Positions 54,500 through 63,017 of a stretch of DNA of 64,000 nucleotides are shown here, one piece after another. Source of the stretch: Defluviicoccus sp. (GTDB lineage Bacteria; Pseudomonadota; Alphaproteobacteria; Rhodospirillales; Defluviicoccaceae). The stretch covers positions 62,001 to 126,000 of the forward strand of contig JARSSM010000019.1 of assembly GCA_029624735.1 (NCBI GenBank), given 5' to 3'. Positions within the stretch are counted from its first letter, which is position 1, and the number at the start of each line of letters is the position of its first letter. The translations under genes and the position numbers were made by a program. The notes below the pieces were generated by a model. The model was not told the origin of the DNA. It made no database searches and saw only the letters and a list, made by a program, of their open reading frames with translations.

Positions 54500-54577
54500 C
54501 TCGCGACGTTGTCAGGGGGAGCAGCTTGTTTTCGACTGTCCACGCCGTTACGCCAAGCAGGTCGAGGGTCAAATACG

Positions 54578-54814
54578 ATGAGTGATGTTGCAGAGCGGGT
54601 CAAAAAAATAATTGTCGAGCACTTGGGCGTCGAGGATGCCAAAGTCACCGAGAATGCGAGTTTTATCGACGACCTGGGGGCCGACAGCCTCGACACGGTC
54701 GAACTCGTAATGGCATTCGAGGAAGAGTTCGGGATCGAGATCCCGGATGAGGCGGCCGAGAAGATCACTTCGGTCAAGGATGCCGTTGAGTACATCAAGG
54801 GCGCGACGGGATAG
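54578..54814 (+). CDS. acpP: Acyl carrier protein
   Basis: 78-aa acidic carrier for growing acyl chains. The phosphopantetheine site is Ser37 in [15 protein letters not shown]; the four-helix pattern and acidic helix II ([17 protein letters not shown]) are standard. An in-frame start at 54509 would add 23 residues, but the ATG at 54578 with GAGGG upstream gives the conserved [11 protein letters not shown] start. It lies between fabG and fabF. Confidence 0.98.
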   Translation: MSDVAERVKKIIVEHLGVEDAKVTENASFIDDLGADSLDTVELVMAFEEEFGIEIPDEAAEKITSVKDAVEYIKGATG

Positions 54815-54904
54815 GCTTGTGAGCGGCATTCCTTACGACTTGCCGGTTCCGGCCCTTCCTTCTTTCAGCCTTCAATCAATGCCGTGGATGGACGACGGAA
54901 CGCG

Positions 54905-56167
54905 ATGAGACGTGTTGTCGTAACAGGACTGGGCCTCGTTTCGCCGCTGGGTTGCGGCGTCGAGGTGACGTGGCAGCGCTTGATCAAGGGCGAGTCGGGC
55001 ATCGGTGCCATCCAAGGCTTCGATGTCTCCGACCTGCCAGCCAAGGTTGCGGCCCAGGTTCCGCTCGGCGAAACCAGCTCCGGCGCCTTCAATGCCGATG
55101 ACTGGGTGTCGCCGAAGGAACAGCGGCGCATGGACACCTTCATCGTCTTTGCGCTCGCGGCCGCCCAGCAGGCGGTCAAGGATGCCGGCTGGGACCAGGC
55201 AAGCGAGGAAGAACGGCTGCGCACCGGAGTGATGATCGGCTCCGGCATCGGCGGCCTGCAGGAGATCGCCAAGGGCGCGGTCTTGATTGATAAGGGGCAG
55301 GTCCGCAAGCTGAGCCCCTTCTTCATTCCGGCTGCGTTGATCAACCTCGCCAGCGGTCACGTCTCCATCAAGTATGGCTTCAAGGGGCCGAACCATTCGG
55401 CGGTCACCGCGTGCGCGACCGGCGCGCACGCGATCGGCGATGCGTCGCGGCTGATCATGCTGGACGACGCCGACGTCATGGTCGCGGGCGGCTCCGAGGC
55501 GGCGATCTGCCGGCTGGGCATCGCCGGCTTTTCCGCCGCGCGCGCACTGTCGACCAAGTTCAATGACACGCCGCAACGCGCCTCCCGCCCCTGGGACAAG
55601 GATCGGGACGGCTTCGTCATGGGCGAGGGCTCGGGCATCGTCGTGCTCGAGGAATTCGAGCACGCCAAGAAGCGCGGCGCCAAGATCTACGCGGAAATCA
55701 TCGGCTACGGCATGTCCGGCGATGCCTACCACATTACCGCTCCGTCGGAGAGCGGGGACGGCGCCTACCGCTGCATGCAATCCGCCTTCCGCCACGCCCA
55801 GATCGGCGTCGACGCGATCGATTACGTCAACGCGCACGGCACATCGACGCCACTTGGCGATGAGATCGAGCTCGGCGCCGTCAAGCGCATGTTCGGTGAT
55901 GCCGCCTACAAGCTGTCAATGTCGTCGACCAAGTCCTCGGTTGGCCACCTTCTCGGTGCCGCCGGCGCGGCCGAGGCCATTTTCAGCATCAAGGCGATCG
56001 AGACCGGCATCATCCCGCCGACGCTCAACCTCGACAACCCGAGCGAGGGGTGCGATCTCGACCTTGTGCCCCATACCGCCAAGGAGCGGCCCGTCAGCGC
56101 AGCGCTGTCGAACTCGTTCGGCTTCGGCGGCACCAACGCGTCGCTCATCTTCAAGAAGGTGGCGTAA
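54905..56167 (+). CDS. fabF: Beta-ketoacyl-ACP synthase II
   Basis: 420-aa condensing enzyme. The Cys-His-His triad is visible in VTACATGAHAIGD, VNAHGTSTPLGD and SSVGHLLGAAGA, with the C-terminal LSNSFGFGGTNASLIF loop. ATG at 54905 (MRRVVVTGLGLVSPLG) is the family start. It lies 90 nt after acpP; mltG follows at 11 nt. Confidence 0.97.
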   Translation: MRRVVVTGLGLVSPLGCGVEVTWQRLIKGESGIGAIQGFDVSDLPAKVAAQVPLGETSSGAFNADDWVSPKEQRRMDTFIVFALAAAQQAVKDAGWDQASEEERLRTGVMIGSGIGGLQEIAKGAVLIDKGQVRKLSPFFIPAALINLASGHVSIKYGFKGPNHSAVTACATGAHAIGDASRLIMLDDADVMVAGGSEAAICRLGIAGFSAARALSTKFNDTPQRASRPWDKDRDGFVMGEGSGIVVLEEFEHAKKRGAKIYAEIIGYGMSGDAYHITAPSESGDGAYRCMQSAFRHAQIGVDAIDYVNAHGTSTPLGDEIELGAVKRMFGDAAYKLSMSSTKSSVGHLLGAAGAAEAIFSIKAIETGIIPPTLNLDNPSEGCDLDLVPHTAKERPVSAALSNSFGFGGTNASLIFKKVA

Positions 56168-56178
56168 GCCCGGGTCGC

Positions 56179-57171
56179 ATGGCCGGCGCGGCGGCCCGGA
56201 TCGTCCGCAGGATCGCGCTTTCGGCGCTGGCGCTGGCTTTCTGTGCTGCCGGCTATCTCGCCTTCGCCTACCTCGGGCCGGGGCCGCTCACCCGTGAGGC
56301 CGTGGTCGTCATCCCGCGCGGGTCGGGCGTGGCGACCATCGCAGCCGCGCTCGACGAAGCCGGCGTGATCCGCGGCCAGCTGCCGTTTCGCATCGGCATC
56401 GCGCTCGAAGGCGCAGGCGGACAGCTCAAGGCCGGCGAATACCTGTTCCCGCCGGAGATCAGCGGCCGTGCGGTCGCATTGGCCCTGCGGCAGGGCGCCG
56501 TCCGCGTCCACCGGCTCACCGTCCCTGAGGGTCTGACGAGCGCCCAGGTGGTGGCGCTGCTGCGCGACGCCGACGGCCTCGACGGCGAGATTGCGGCAGT
56601 GCCTGACGAGGGGACGCTGCTGCCGGAAACCTACCACTACACGTTCGGCGACGACCGGCGCGCGCTCCTGGAGCGGATGGCGGCCTCGATGCGCAAGGCA
56701 GTCGAGGAACTGTGGCCGGCGCGGGCGGCCGATCTTCCGCTCACGACGCCGGCTGAGGCGGTGATTCTCGCCTCCATCGTTGAAAAGGAAACGGCGCTGG
56801 CAGACGAGCGGACGCGCGTTGCTGCAGTCTTCCTCAACCGATTGCGTCTCGGCATGCGGCTGCAGGCCGATCCGACCGTCGCCTACGCCGCGAGCGAGAG
56901 CGGCCGACCGCTCGAACGGCCGCTGACGCAGGCCGATCTGCAGCGCCCGTCCGCCTACAACACCTATCAGGTCGACGGCCTGCCGCCGGGACCGATCGCC
57001 AATCCCGGGCGGGCAGCACTCGCGGCCGTGCTCGCGCCAGCGCCAGGCGACGAGCTCTATTTCGTTGCCGACGGCTCGGGCGGCCACGCCTTCGCCCGAA
57101 CGCTCGATGACCACAACCGCAACGTCGCCCGCTGGCGCTCGGTGCAAAAGCGCGCCACGCCGTCACCGTAA
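56179..57171 (+). CDS. mltG: Endolytic murein transglycosylase
   Basis: 330-aa YceG-family enzyme that cuts nascent glycan strands and so sets their length. A single N-terminal membrane helix (IALSALALAFCAAGYLAFAY) anchors a periplasmic LysM-like region (VVVIPRGSGVATIAAAL) and the catalytic domain, with the glutamate in ILASIVEKETA, then LRLGMRLQADPTVAY, YNTYQVDGLPPGPIANPG. Slightly short at the N-terminus compared with E. coli. Second-to-last plus-strand block with yicC and gmk. Confidence 0.95.
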   Translation: MAGAAARIVRRIALSALALAFCAAGYLAFAYLGPGPLTREAVVVIPRGSGVATIAAALDEAGVIRGQLPFRIGIALEGAGGQLKAGEYLFPPEISGRAVALALRQGAVRVHRLTVPEGLTSAQVVALLRDADGLDGEIAAVPDEGTLLPETYHYTFGDDRRALLERMAASMRKAVEELWPARAADLPLTTPAEAVILASIVEKETALADERTRVAAVFLNRLRLGMRLQADPTVAYAASESGRPLERPLTQADLQRPSAYNTYQVDGLPPGPIANPGRAALAAVLAPAPGDELYFVADGSGGHAFARTLDDHNRNVARWRSVQKRATPSP

Positions 57172-57283
57172 GACGCGGGCAGATTCGGGGCCTTACGGCG
57201 CCCGTGCGCCCTTGTTGCCCCTCCGCCGCTTCTCTATAACCGCGAAACCGGGGGCAGGGCGGAGCGGAGCGAAGGAAACACCG

Positions 57284-58174
57284 GTGGCCATTTCCTCCAT
57301 GACGGGCTTCGCCCGCGGCGAATCAACAACCGACGGCTGCACCTGGACCTGGGAGGTCCGCAGCGTCAACGCCCGCGGCTTGGAGATGCGCTGCCGCCTG
57401 CCGGCCGGCTTTGAAGGCTTGGAGCCACTGGTGCGCAAGCGCGTCGGGACCGCCATCCGCCGCGGCAATTTGCTGATCACGCTCACCCTGTCCTTCGCTG
57501 TCGGCAGCGCGAACGTGCGCGTCAACGAGGCAGTGTTGGCCAAGATCCTCGACTTGCTGCCGGATATCGAGCGGCGGCTGCCTGGCGCGGCGCCGGCCAC
57601 CGCAAGTGCGATCCTGGGCCTGCGCGGCGTCATCGAGACCGACGACGGCCTGCCGAGCGGCGATGCGCGCAGCCGGCTGGAAGCGGAGCTGATAAGCCAC
57701 TTCGGCACCGTGGTCGCGCAGCTTGTTGCCACGCGGCAGGCGGAAGGAGCGCGGTTGCAGACCGTGCTGGAGGGGCAGACGGAACGCATTGCGCAACTGC
57801 AGAGCGATGCGTCCGCGCTTGCCGCGACCCAACCGGCAGCGATCTTCGCGCGCCTGAAGGAGCAGCTGCACGCGCTGAGTGCTTCCGTGCCGGCTCTGGG
57901 CGAGGATCGTCTGGCGCAGGAGGCGGCGGTACTCACCGTGAAGGCCGATCCGCGCGAGGAGCTTGACCGCCTGAACGCGCACGTGCTCGCGGCCCGCGCG
58001 CTCCTCGGCGCCGAAGGCCCGGTCGGCCGGCAGCTCGATTTCCTCTGTCAGGAACTGAACCGGGAGGCCAACACCCTGTGCGCCAAGTCGGCCGATGTCG
58101 AGCTGACGCGGATCGGCATCGATCTCAAGACGGTGATCGATCAGCTGCGCGAGCAGGTGCAGAACATTGAGTGA
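57284..58174 (+). CDS. yicC: YicC family endoribonuclease-like protein
   Basis: 296-aa YicC/YloC family protein; E. coli YicC has been linked to RNA decay, and a ribonuclease role is inferred for the family. N-terminal SSMTGFARGE, WEVRSVNARGLEMRCRLP and C-terminal DPREELDRLNAHVLAAR and GRQLDFLCQELNREANTLCAKS with ELTRIGIDLKTVIDQLREQ are diagnostic. GTG at 57284 with GAAGGA upstream; ATG at 57299 is an alternative. gmk overlaps its end by 8 nt. Confidence 0.92.
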   Translation: MAISSMTGFARGESTTDGCTWTWEVRSVNARGLEMRCRLPAGFEGLEPLVRKRVGTAIRRGNLLITLTLSFAVGSANVRVNEAVLAKILDLLPDIERRLPGAAPATASAILGLRGVIETDDGLPSGDARSRLEAELISHFGTVVAQLVATRQAEGARLQTVLEGQTERIAQLQSDASALAATQPAAIFARLKEQLHALSASVPALGEDRLAQEAAVLTVKADPREELDRLNAHVLAARALLGAEGPVGRQLDFLCQELNREANTLCAKSADVELTRIGIDLKTVIDQLREQVQNIE

Positions 58175-58820
58175 AGCGGCCGCAACGGAAGCATCCGCGA
58201 TCGCCCGTCGGGGGCTGATGCTGGTGCTGTCCTCGCCGTCGGGCGCCGGCAAGTCGTCCATCGCACACGGACTGCTGGCCGCCGATGCCGGGCTGCAAAT
58301 GTCGGTCTCCGTCACCACCCGGCCGCCGCGGCCCGGTGAGATCGATGGCCGCGACTATTCGTTCATGAGTGTTGAGGCGTTCGCAGCACTCGCCGACGCG
58401 GGCCGCCTGCTCGAGCACGCGGTCGTGTTCGGCAATCGCTACGGGACCCCGCGTGAGCCGGTTGAAGCGGCACTCGCCGCCGGCAGCGATGTGCTGTTCG
58501 ATGTCGATTGGCAAGGGGCGCAGCAGTTGCGCGCCAGTGCCGGCGATGATGTCGTCAGCGTATTCATCCTGCCGCCGTCGCAGACCGAGCTGGAGCGGCG
58601 CCTGCGCGGCCGTGGCCAGGATTCAGACGACGTGGTGCGCGCGCGGATGGCACGTGCGAGTGCCGAGATGAGCCATTGGGGCGAGTACGATTACGTGGTT
58701 GTTAATCGCGAGCTTTCGGCCGCGACCGCCGCGGCGCGGGCGATTCTGGCTGCCGAGCGCCTGCGGCGGCGGCGCCAGGTCGGGCTTGCCGCCTTTGTCG
58801 CCACCGTCAGCGGCACTTAA
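58167..58820 (+). CDS. gmk: Guanylate kinase
   Basis: 217-aa GMP kinase. P-loop LSSPSGAGKSSIAHGL, SVSVTTRPPRPGEIDGRDYSF (GMP-binding), LLEHAVVFGNRYGTP, VLFDVDWQGAQQLR and RRLRGRGQDSDDVV. The start is a TTG overlapping yicC by 8 nt; an ATG 17 codons in (58218) would just precede the P-loop strand. The yicC-gmk pairing is common in bacteria. Convergent with the DMT transporter (4-nt overlap). Confidence 0.95.
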   Translation: MSEAAATEASAIARRGLMLVLSSPSGAGKSSIAHGLLAADAGLQMSVSVTTRPPRPGEIDGRDYSFMSVEAFAALADAGRLLEHAVVFGNRYGTPREPVEAALAAGSDVLFDVDWQGAQQLRASAGDDVVSVFILPPSQTELERRLRGRGQDSDDVVRARMARASAEMSHWGEYDYVVVNRELSAATAAARAILAAERLRRRRQVGLAAFVATVSGT

Positions 58821-59734
58821 CGCGCCCGGCCGGCGGTCGAGGACAGGTACAGCCCCGCTGCAATCAATGTCCCGCCGACGAAGTGAAATGCCTGAAGCCG
58901 CTCATCGAGAAACAACGTTGCGAGAACGGCAGCGAACACCGGCATCAGGTGGATGAACAGCCCGGCCTTGGCAGCGCCGACCGCCCGCACACCGCGGTTC
59001 CAGCAGGCAAACGCGATCACCGAGGCGAACACGCCGACGTAGCCGATGGCGGCGAGCGTCGGTCGTTCGACCGCGAAGCCGCGGCCGGCGGCGATGTCGG
59101 CGCCATAAAGCGGCGCTGTCAGCACCAGGCCGATGATAATGGTCGCCAACAGGAGGACGAGCGGCGGCACCGCCGCCGGCAAGCGGCGGACCAGCACCGA
59201 ATAGAGCGCCCACATCGGCACCGCGAGCGCCATCCAGGCATCACCGGGCGTGAGCCGCCGTGCGGCCAGGAGGGCCAGATCGCCCTGCAGGATGACAATG
59301 CCCACCCCCAGCATCGAGAGCGCGATGCCGGCGGCCTGGCGCAGGCGCAGCCGCGTGCCGTCGAGCCCGTAGGCGATCGCCGGGATGACGGCCGGGATGG
59401 TGGCAATGATGAGGACACCGTTGACCGCCGTGGTCGTCTGCAGGCCGCGATAGACGCAGTACTGAAAGCCGAGGACGCCGCTTGCGGCGAGCACCGCCAA
59501 CAGCCGCCAGTGGCGCAACAGCTCCCGCCGCAACCGCCAAGCGGCCAATCCGGCCACTGGCAGCAGCACCAGGGCTGCCACCGCCCAGCGCCAGAAGGTG
59601 AGCGCCGCCGGTGGAATATCGGCGTGCATGGCGCGGCCGACGACGAAATTGCCAGCCCAGCACAGGGGCGGGATGATCAGCAGCAGGTAGGGCGAAAGCG
59701 AGGCGCGCTCGGGCGGCGAGGGCGGCGCGGCCAT
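58817..59734 (-). CDS. DMT-superfamily (EamA) transporter
   Basis: 305-aa permease with ten predicted membrane helices in two EamA repeats (first from SPYLLLIIPPLCWAGNFVVG, second from WMALAVPMWALYSVLVRRLP). The second repeat ends FLDERLQAFHFVGGTLIAAG, a standard EamA closing segment. Substrate unknown; the family exports amino acids and metabolites. Its ATG overlaps the rsmA stop by 1 nt (TGATG), so it is probably translated from the lptD-rsmA mRNA. Confidence 0.88.
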   Translation of the reverse strand: MAAPPSPPERASLSPYLLLIIPPLCWAGNFVVGRAMHADIPPAALTFWRWAVAALVLLPVAGLAAWRLRRELLRHWRLLAVLAASGVLGFQYCVYRGLQTTTAVNGVLIIATIPAVIPAIAYGLDGTRLRLRQAAGIALSMLGVGIVILQGDLALLAARRLTPGDAWMALAVPMWALYSVLVRRLPAAVPPLVLLLATIIIGLVLTAPLYGADIAAGRGFAVERPTLAAIGYVGVFASVIAFACWNRGVRAVGAAKAGLFIHLMPVFAAVLATLFLDERLQAFHFVGGTLIAAGLYLSSTAGRAR

Positions 59735-60603
59735 CAGGATGTGGCCGCGGTCGCGGCCAGAAGCCGGGCCAGGCGGCAGAATTCCTCGACATCGAGTTCC
59801 TCGGCGCGCCGGGTCGGCTCGATGCCGCAGGCGGCCGGATCGAGCCCGAGCGCGCGCAGGCTGGCGCGCAGCATCTTTCGGCGCTGGCCGAATGCCGCCG
59901 CCGTCACCCGCTCCAGCGCTCCCCATTCGGCTTCCGCCAGTGGCAGCAGTCGCGGCGTCAGCGTGACGACAGCGGACGCGACCTTGGGCGGCGGCGTGAA
60001 GGCGCGCGCATCGAGCCCGAACGCGCAGTGGACCTCGCAACGCCACTGGGCAATCACCGAAAGCCGGCCGTAGGCGGCCGTGCCGGGGCGGGCGACCAGC
60101 CGGTCGGCCACCTCCTTCTGGAACATCAAGGTGAGGCTTGCGAAATCGGTGGCGTTGCGCAGCCAGCCGATGAGGAGCGGCGTCGCCACGTTGTAGGGCA
60201 GGTTGGCGACGATGCGCCGCGGTGGCGGCGCCAGCGTGCGCACGTCAAGCGCGGTGGCATCACCCTCGATCACGGTGAGCGCGCCCGCGGCGGCTTCCGT
60301 CAGCTCACGGAGCGCCTCGATGCAGCGGCGGTCCTTCTCGATCGCGATCACCCGCGCGCCGGCTTCCAGCAGGCTGCGCGTCAGGCCGCCCGGGCCGGGG
60401 CCGACCTCGATCACCACCCCTTCCTGGACGGCGCCGGCAGCGCGGACGATGCGCCGGGTGAGGTTGAGATCGAGCAGAAAGTGCTGGCCTAAGCGCCGGT
60501 GTGCCGCGAGATGGTGGCGCGCAATCACCTCGCGCAGGGGCGGCAGATGCGCCAGCGCGAGAGCGGCTGCAGAGGGCTCCGCGGTGGCGGCGGCACAGGT
60601 CAT
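59734..60603 (-). CDS. rsmA: 16S rRNA dimethyladenosine transferase
   Basis: 289-aa KsgA/RsmA enzyme dimethylating two adjacent adenosines near the 3' end of 16S rRNA. LGQHFLLDLNLTRRIV, the SAM motif VIEVGPGPGGLTRSLL, AIEKDRRCIEAL, the catalytic NLPYNVATPLL and FQKEVADRLVARPGT are canonical. It overlaps pdxA by 4 nt. The lptD-surA-pdxA-rsmA order is the classic proteobacterial arrangement. Confidence 0.96.
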   Translation of the reverse strand: MTCAAATAEPSAAALALAHLPPLREVIARHHLAAHRRLGQHFLLDLNLTRRIVRAAGAVQEGVVIEVGPGPGGLTRSLLEAGARVIAIEKDRRCIEALRELTEAAAGALTVIEGDATALDVRTLAPPPRRIVANLPYNVATPLLIGWLRNATDFASLTLMFQKEVADRLVARPGTAAYGRLSVIAQWRCEVHCAFGLDARAFTPPPKVASAVVTLTPRLLPLAEAEWGALERVTAAAFGQRRKMLRASLRALGLDPAACGIEPTRRAEELDVEEFCRLARLLAATAATS

Positions 60604-61619
60604 CGCGGCGGCCCGGCCCGGCGGCGGCCGGCGATCGCAGCCGCCATCTTGAGGGCCGCGATCAGACTTGCGGGGCTGGCCAGGCCTTTGCCGGCGATGT
60701 CGAACGCGGTGCCGTGATCGGGCGAGGTGCGGACGAAGGGGAGGCCCAGGGTCACGTTGACGGCACGATCGAAGTCGAGCGCCTTCAGCGGGATCAGCGC
60801 CTGATCGTGATACATGCAGATGGCGGCGTCATAGCCGGCGCGGGCGAGCGGGGTGAACAGCGCATCCGGCGGCACCGGGCCGAAGGCTTCGATCCCGGCC
60901 GCCTGCAGGACTGCGACCGCCGGCGCGATCAGGTCCTGCTCGTCGGAGCCCATCGCCCCCTCCTCGCCGGCGTGCGGATTGAGGCCGGCAATGGCGAGCC
61001 GCGGGTTCGCGATGCCGAAATCCTGGGCCAGCGCCTGCGCGGTCGCTTGTCCCGCGGCAACGATGGCGGCGGCCGACAGCCCGGCGATCGCTGTTGCCAG
61101 GCTCACGTGCACGCTCACCGGCACCACGCGTAAGGATGGACCCGCCAGCATCATGACCGCGCGTGCATCACCGCCGGCAAGCGAGGCTAGGAACTCGGTG
61201 TGGCCGGGAAACGGAAAGCCGGCTCCCAGCAGGACCTTCTTGTGGATCGGGTTGGTAACAACAGCGGCCGCCTGGCCAGCCTGCGTAAGGCGCACCGCCT
61301 CCTCGATCGCCTTGATGACCGAAGGTGCGGTGGCCGCCTGCGGGCGCCCCGGCACTGGCATCTGCGGCAGCGGCCGATGCAGCACCGGCAAGCCGCGGGC
61401 GAACGCCGCGATCGCCGCTGCTGGTTCAGCGATACGGACCAGCGGCACGCCCAAGTCCAGTGACGCGGCATCGACGGCCAGATGCCCGGCATCGGCGATG
61501 ATGAAGAACGGTGGAACGCCGTCATCATCCCGCTTGAGCCAAGCCTTGAGCGCGATCTCGGCACCGATTCCGGCCGGCTCGCCCATGCTGAGAGCCAGCG
61601 GCAGCGTGCTTGCTGTCAC
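60600..61619 (-). CDS. pdxA: 4-hydroxythreonine-4-phosphate dehydrogenase
   Basis: 339-aa enzyme of pyridoxal phosphate synthesis. SMGEPAGIGAEIALKAW opens the protein; the metal-ligand histidines are in FPGHTEFLA, GLNPHAGEEGAMG and MYHDQALIPLK; VRTSPDHGTAFDIAGKG closes the active site. It overlaps surA by 4 nt. Confidence 0.96.
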   Translation of the reverse strand: MTASTLPLALSMGEPAGIGAEIALKAWLKRDDDGVPPFFIIADAGHLAVDAASLDLGVPLVRIAEPAAAIAAFARGLPVLHRPLPQMPVPGRPQAATAPSVIKAIEEAVRLTQAGQAAAVVTNPIHKKVLLGAGFPFPGHTEFLASLAGGDARAVMMLAGPSLRVVPVSVHVSLATAIAGLSAAAIVAAGQATAQALAQDFGIANPRLAIAGLNPHAGEEGAMGSDEQDLIAPAVAVLQAAGIEAFGPVPPDALFTPLARAGYDAAICMYHDQALIPLKALDFDRAVNVTLGLPFVRTSPDHGTAFDIAGKGLASPASLIAALKMAAAIAGRRRAGPPR

Positions 61620-62950
61620 GGGCGGATTTCTATCAGCGCGTCGCGCCTCAAGCCGCGCAGCAGCCGGCGCGACGCGACAGCCAGGCGCTCCTCGCGCAGG
61701 AGGCGCCGTACCGCGGTGCGCACCTCATCATCAGCCGCGACCTCATCGCGTTCGCACACCATGAGCACCGCAATGCCGTCTGCCGCGCGCATCGGCAGCG
61801 TCATCTCGCCGACCTTGAGCGGCGTCACCACCTCCTGCAGTTCAGGCGGCAGCCGCCTTGTATCAACCTTGCCGAGGCTGGTGGAAACGATCCCGTCGCG
61901 CCCGGATCCGCGCTTGGCGAGAGCCTCGCAACTGGTGGCACCGTCGACGAAGCTGCGCACGGCCTCGATGCGCTGGATGGACTGGAGCTGTGACGCGCCC
62001 TGCGGCAGCGGCGCAAACACCTGGTGCAGCCCCAGCACAAGGCTGCCGCCGCCTGGAATCGTAGCGGTGCGCTTGGCGAACAGAACCATGAGATGATAGC
62101 CGCGCGGCGAGCGGATCGGGCCCGCGACCTGGCCCGGTTCGAGCGTGCCGACGACACGGTCCAGTTCGGGGTCGAGCTGCCCCTGGCGCAGCCAGCCGAG
62201 ATCGCCACCGTTACTCGCCGCCGGTCCGCGCGAAAAAATCCGCGCCAGACCGCTGAAGCTGGCGCCGGCACGGATCTCGTTGATCAGCCGACCGGCCAAG
62301 TCGCGGACGCTCTGCTCCTCCTGCGGCGTTTCGACCGGGAGAAAGATCTCGGCCACGCGGAACTCCGGCCGGCCGGCGGCGGCCCGGCGCCGCGCCAGCT
62401 CCTCGTCGATCTCATCCTCGCTCACCGCGGCGCTGTCACCAGCAAGGCGGGTGACCACCTTGACCCACGCCAGTTCGGTCTCGATCTGCTCGCGCAGCGT
62501 GCCGATGCTGACGTTCTGCCGGGCGAGATAGCGTGGCAGGTCCTCCGGCGGCACCTTGATCTGGCTTGCCACCTGGATCAGCATGCGATCGGTCTCTTCG
62601 CTCGGCACGGCGATCTTCAGCCGCCTCGCTTCCTGCCGCTTCAGGCTGTCCTCGATCAGCATGGTCAGCACCTCGGGCGCCAACCGCTCGCGGATCTCCG
62701 GGCTGCCGCTCAAGTTGCCGGTGGCAAGGAACAGTGCCATCCGGTTGTCGACGTCGCGCTGCGAGACAATGTCGCTGTTGACGACGGCGACGATCGAATG
62801 GTCGGCCTCGGTGGCGGCCGGGCTGGCGGCCCGCGTGGCCGCCGGCGGCACGACAAACATCATCGCAAGCACGACACCGAAGGGGCACACGGCGCGAATC
62901 GCGGCAGAGCGAAGTTGGCTGATCAGGGTCGGGATCATGCGGCGCACCAT
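61616..62950 (-). CDS. surA: Periplasmic chaperone / PpiC-type prolyl isomerase SurA
   Basis: 444-aa periplasmic chaperone for outer-membrane proteins such as LptD. A signal sequence (residues about 1-45, AVCPFGVVLAMMFVVPPAATRA) precedes the SurA N-domain (SIVAVVNSDIVSQRDVDNRM) and one parvulin-like domain around residues 195-290 (FSGLARIFSRGPAASNGGDLGWLRQGQL). E. coli SurA has two parvulin domains; the second region here is degenerate (DTRRLPPELQEVVTPLKVGEM). The start is uncertain: ATG at 62950 or 62938. Confidence 0.9.
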   Translation of the reverse strand: MVRRMIPTLISQLRSAAIRAVCPFGVVLAMMFVVPPAATRAASPAATEADHSIVAVVNSDIVSQRDVDNRMALFLATGNLSGSPEIRERLAPEVLTMLIEDSLKRQEARRLKIAVPSEETDRMLIQVASQIKVPPEDLPRYLARQNVSIGTLREQIETELAWVKVVTRLAGDSAAVSEDEIDEELARRRAAAGRPEFRVAEIFLPVETPQEEQSVRDLAGRLINEIRAGASFSGLARIFSRGPAASNGGDLGWLRQGQLDPELDRVVGTLEPGQVAGPIRSPRGYHLMVLFAKRTATIPGGGSLVLGLHQVFAPLPQGASQLQSIQRIEAVRSFVDGATSCEALAKRGSGRDGIVSTSLGKVDTRRLPPELQEVVTPLKVGEMTLPMRAADGIAVLMVCERDEVAADDEVRTAVRRLLREERLAVASRRLLRGLRRDALIEIRP

Positions 62951-63017
62951 GCAGGGCCTACCGGTTCGAGGGGAGCCTTCAGCGGCGGAACGGGCAACGT
63001 CATCGCGGCCTTCTGTC

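Noticed and set aside
58167..58217. Possibility that gmk starts at the ATG at 58218 instead of the TTG
   Set aside because: It would leave almost nothing before the P-loop strand; the TTG start gives the more usual N-terminal length, so the longer form was kept with reservation.
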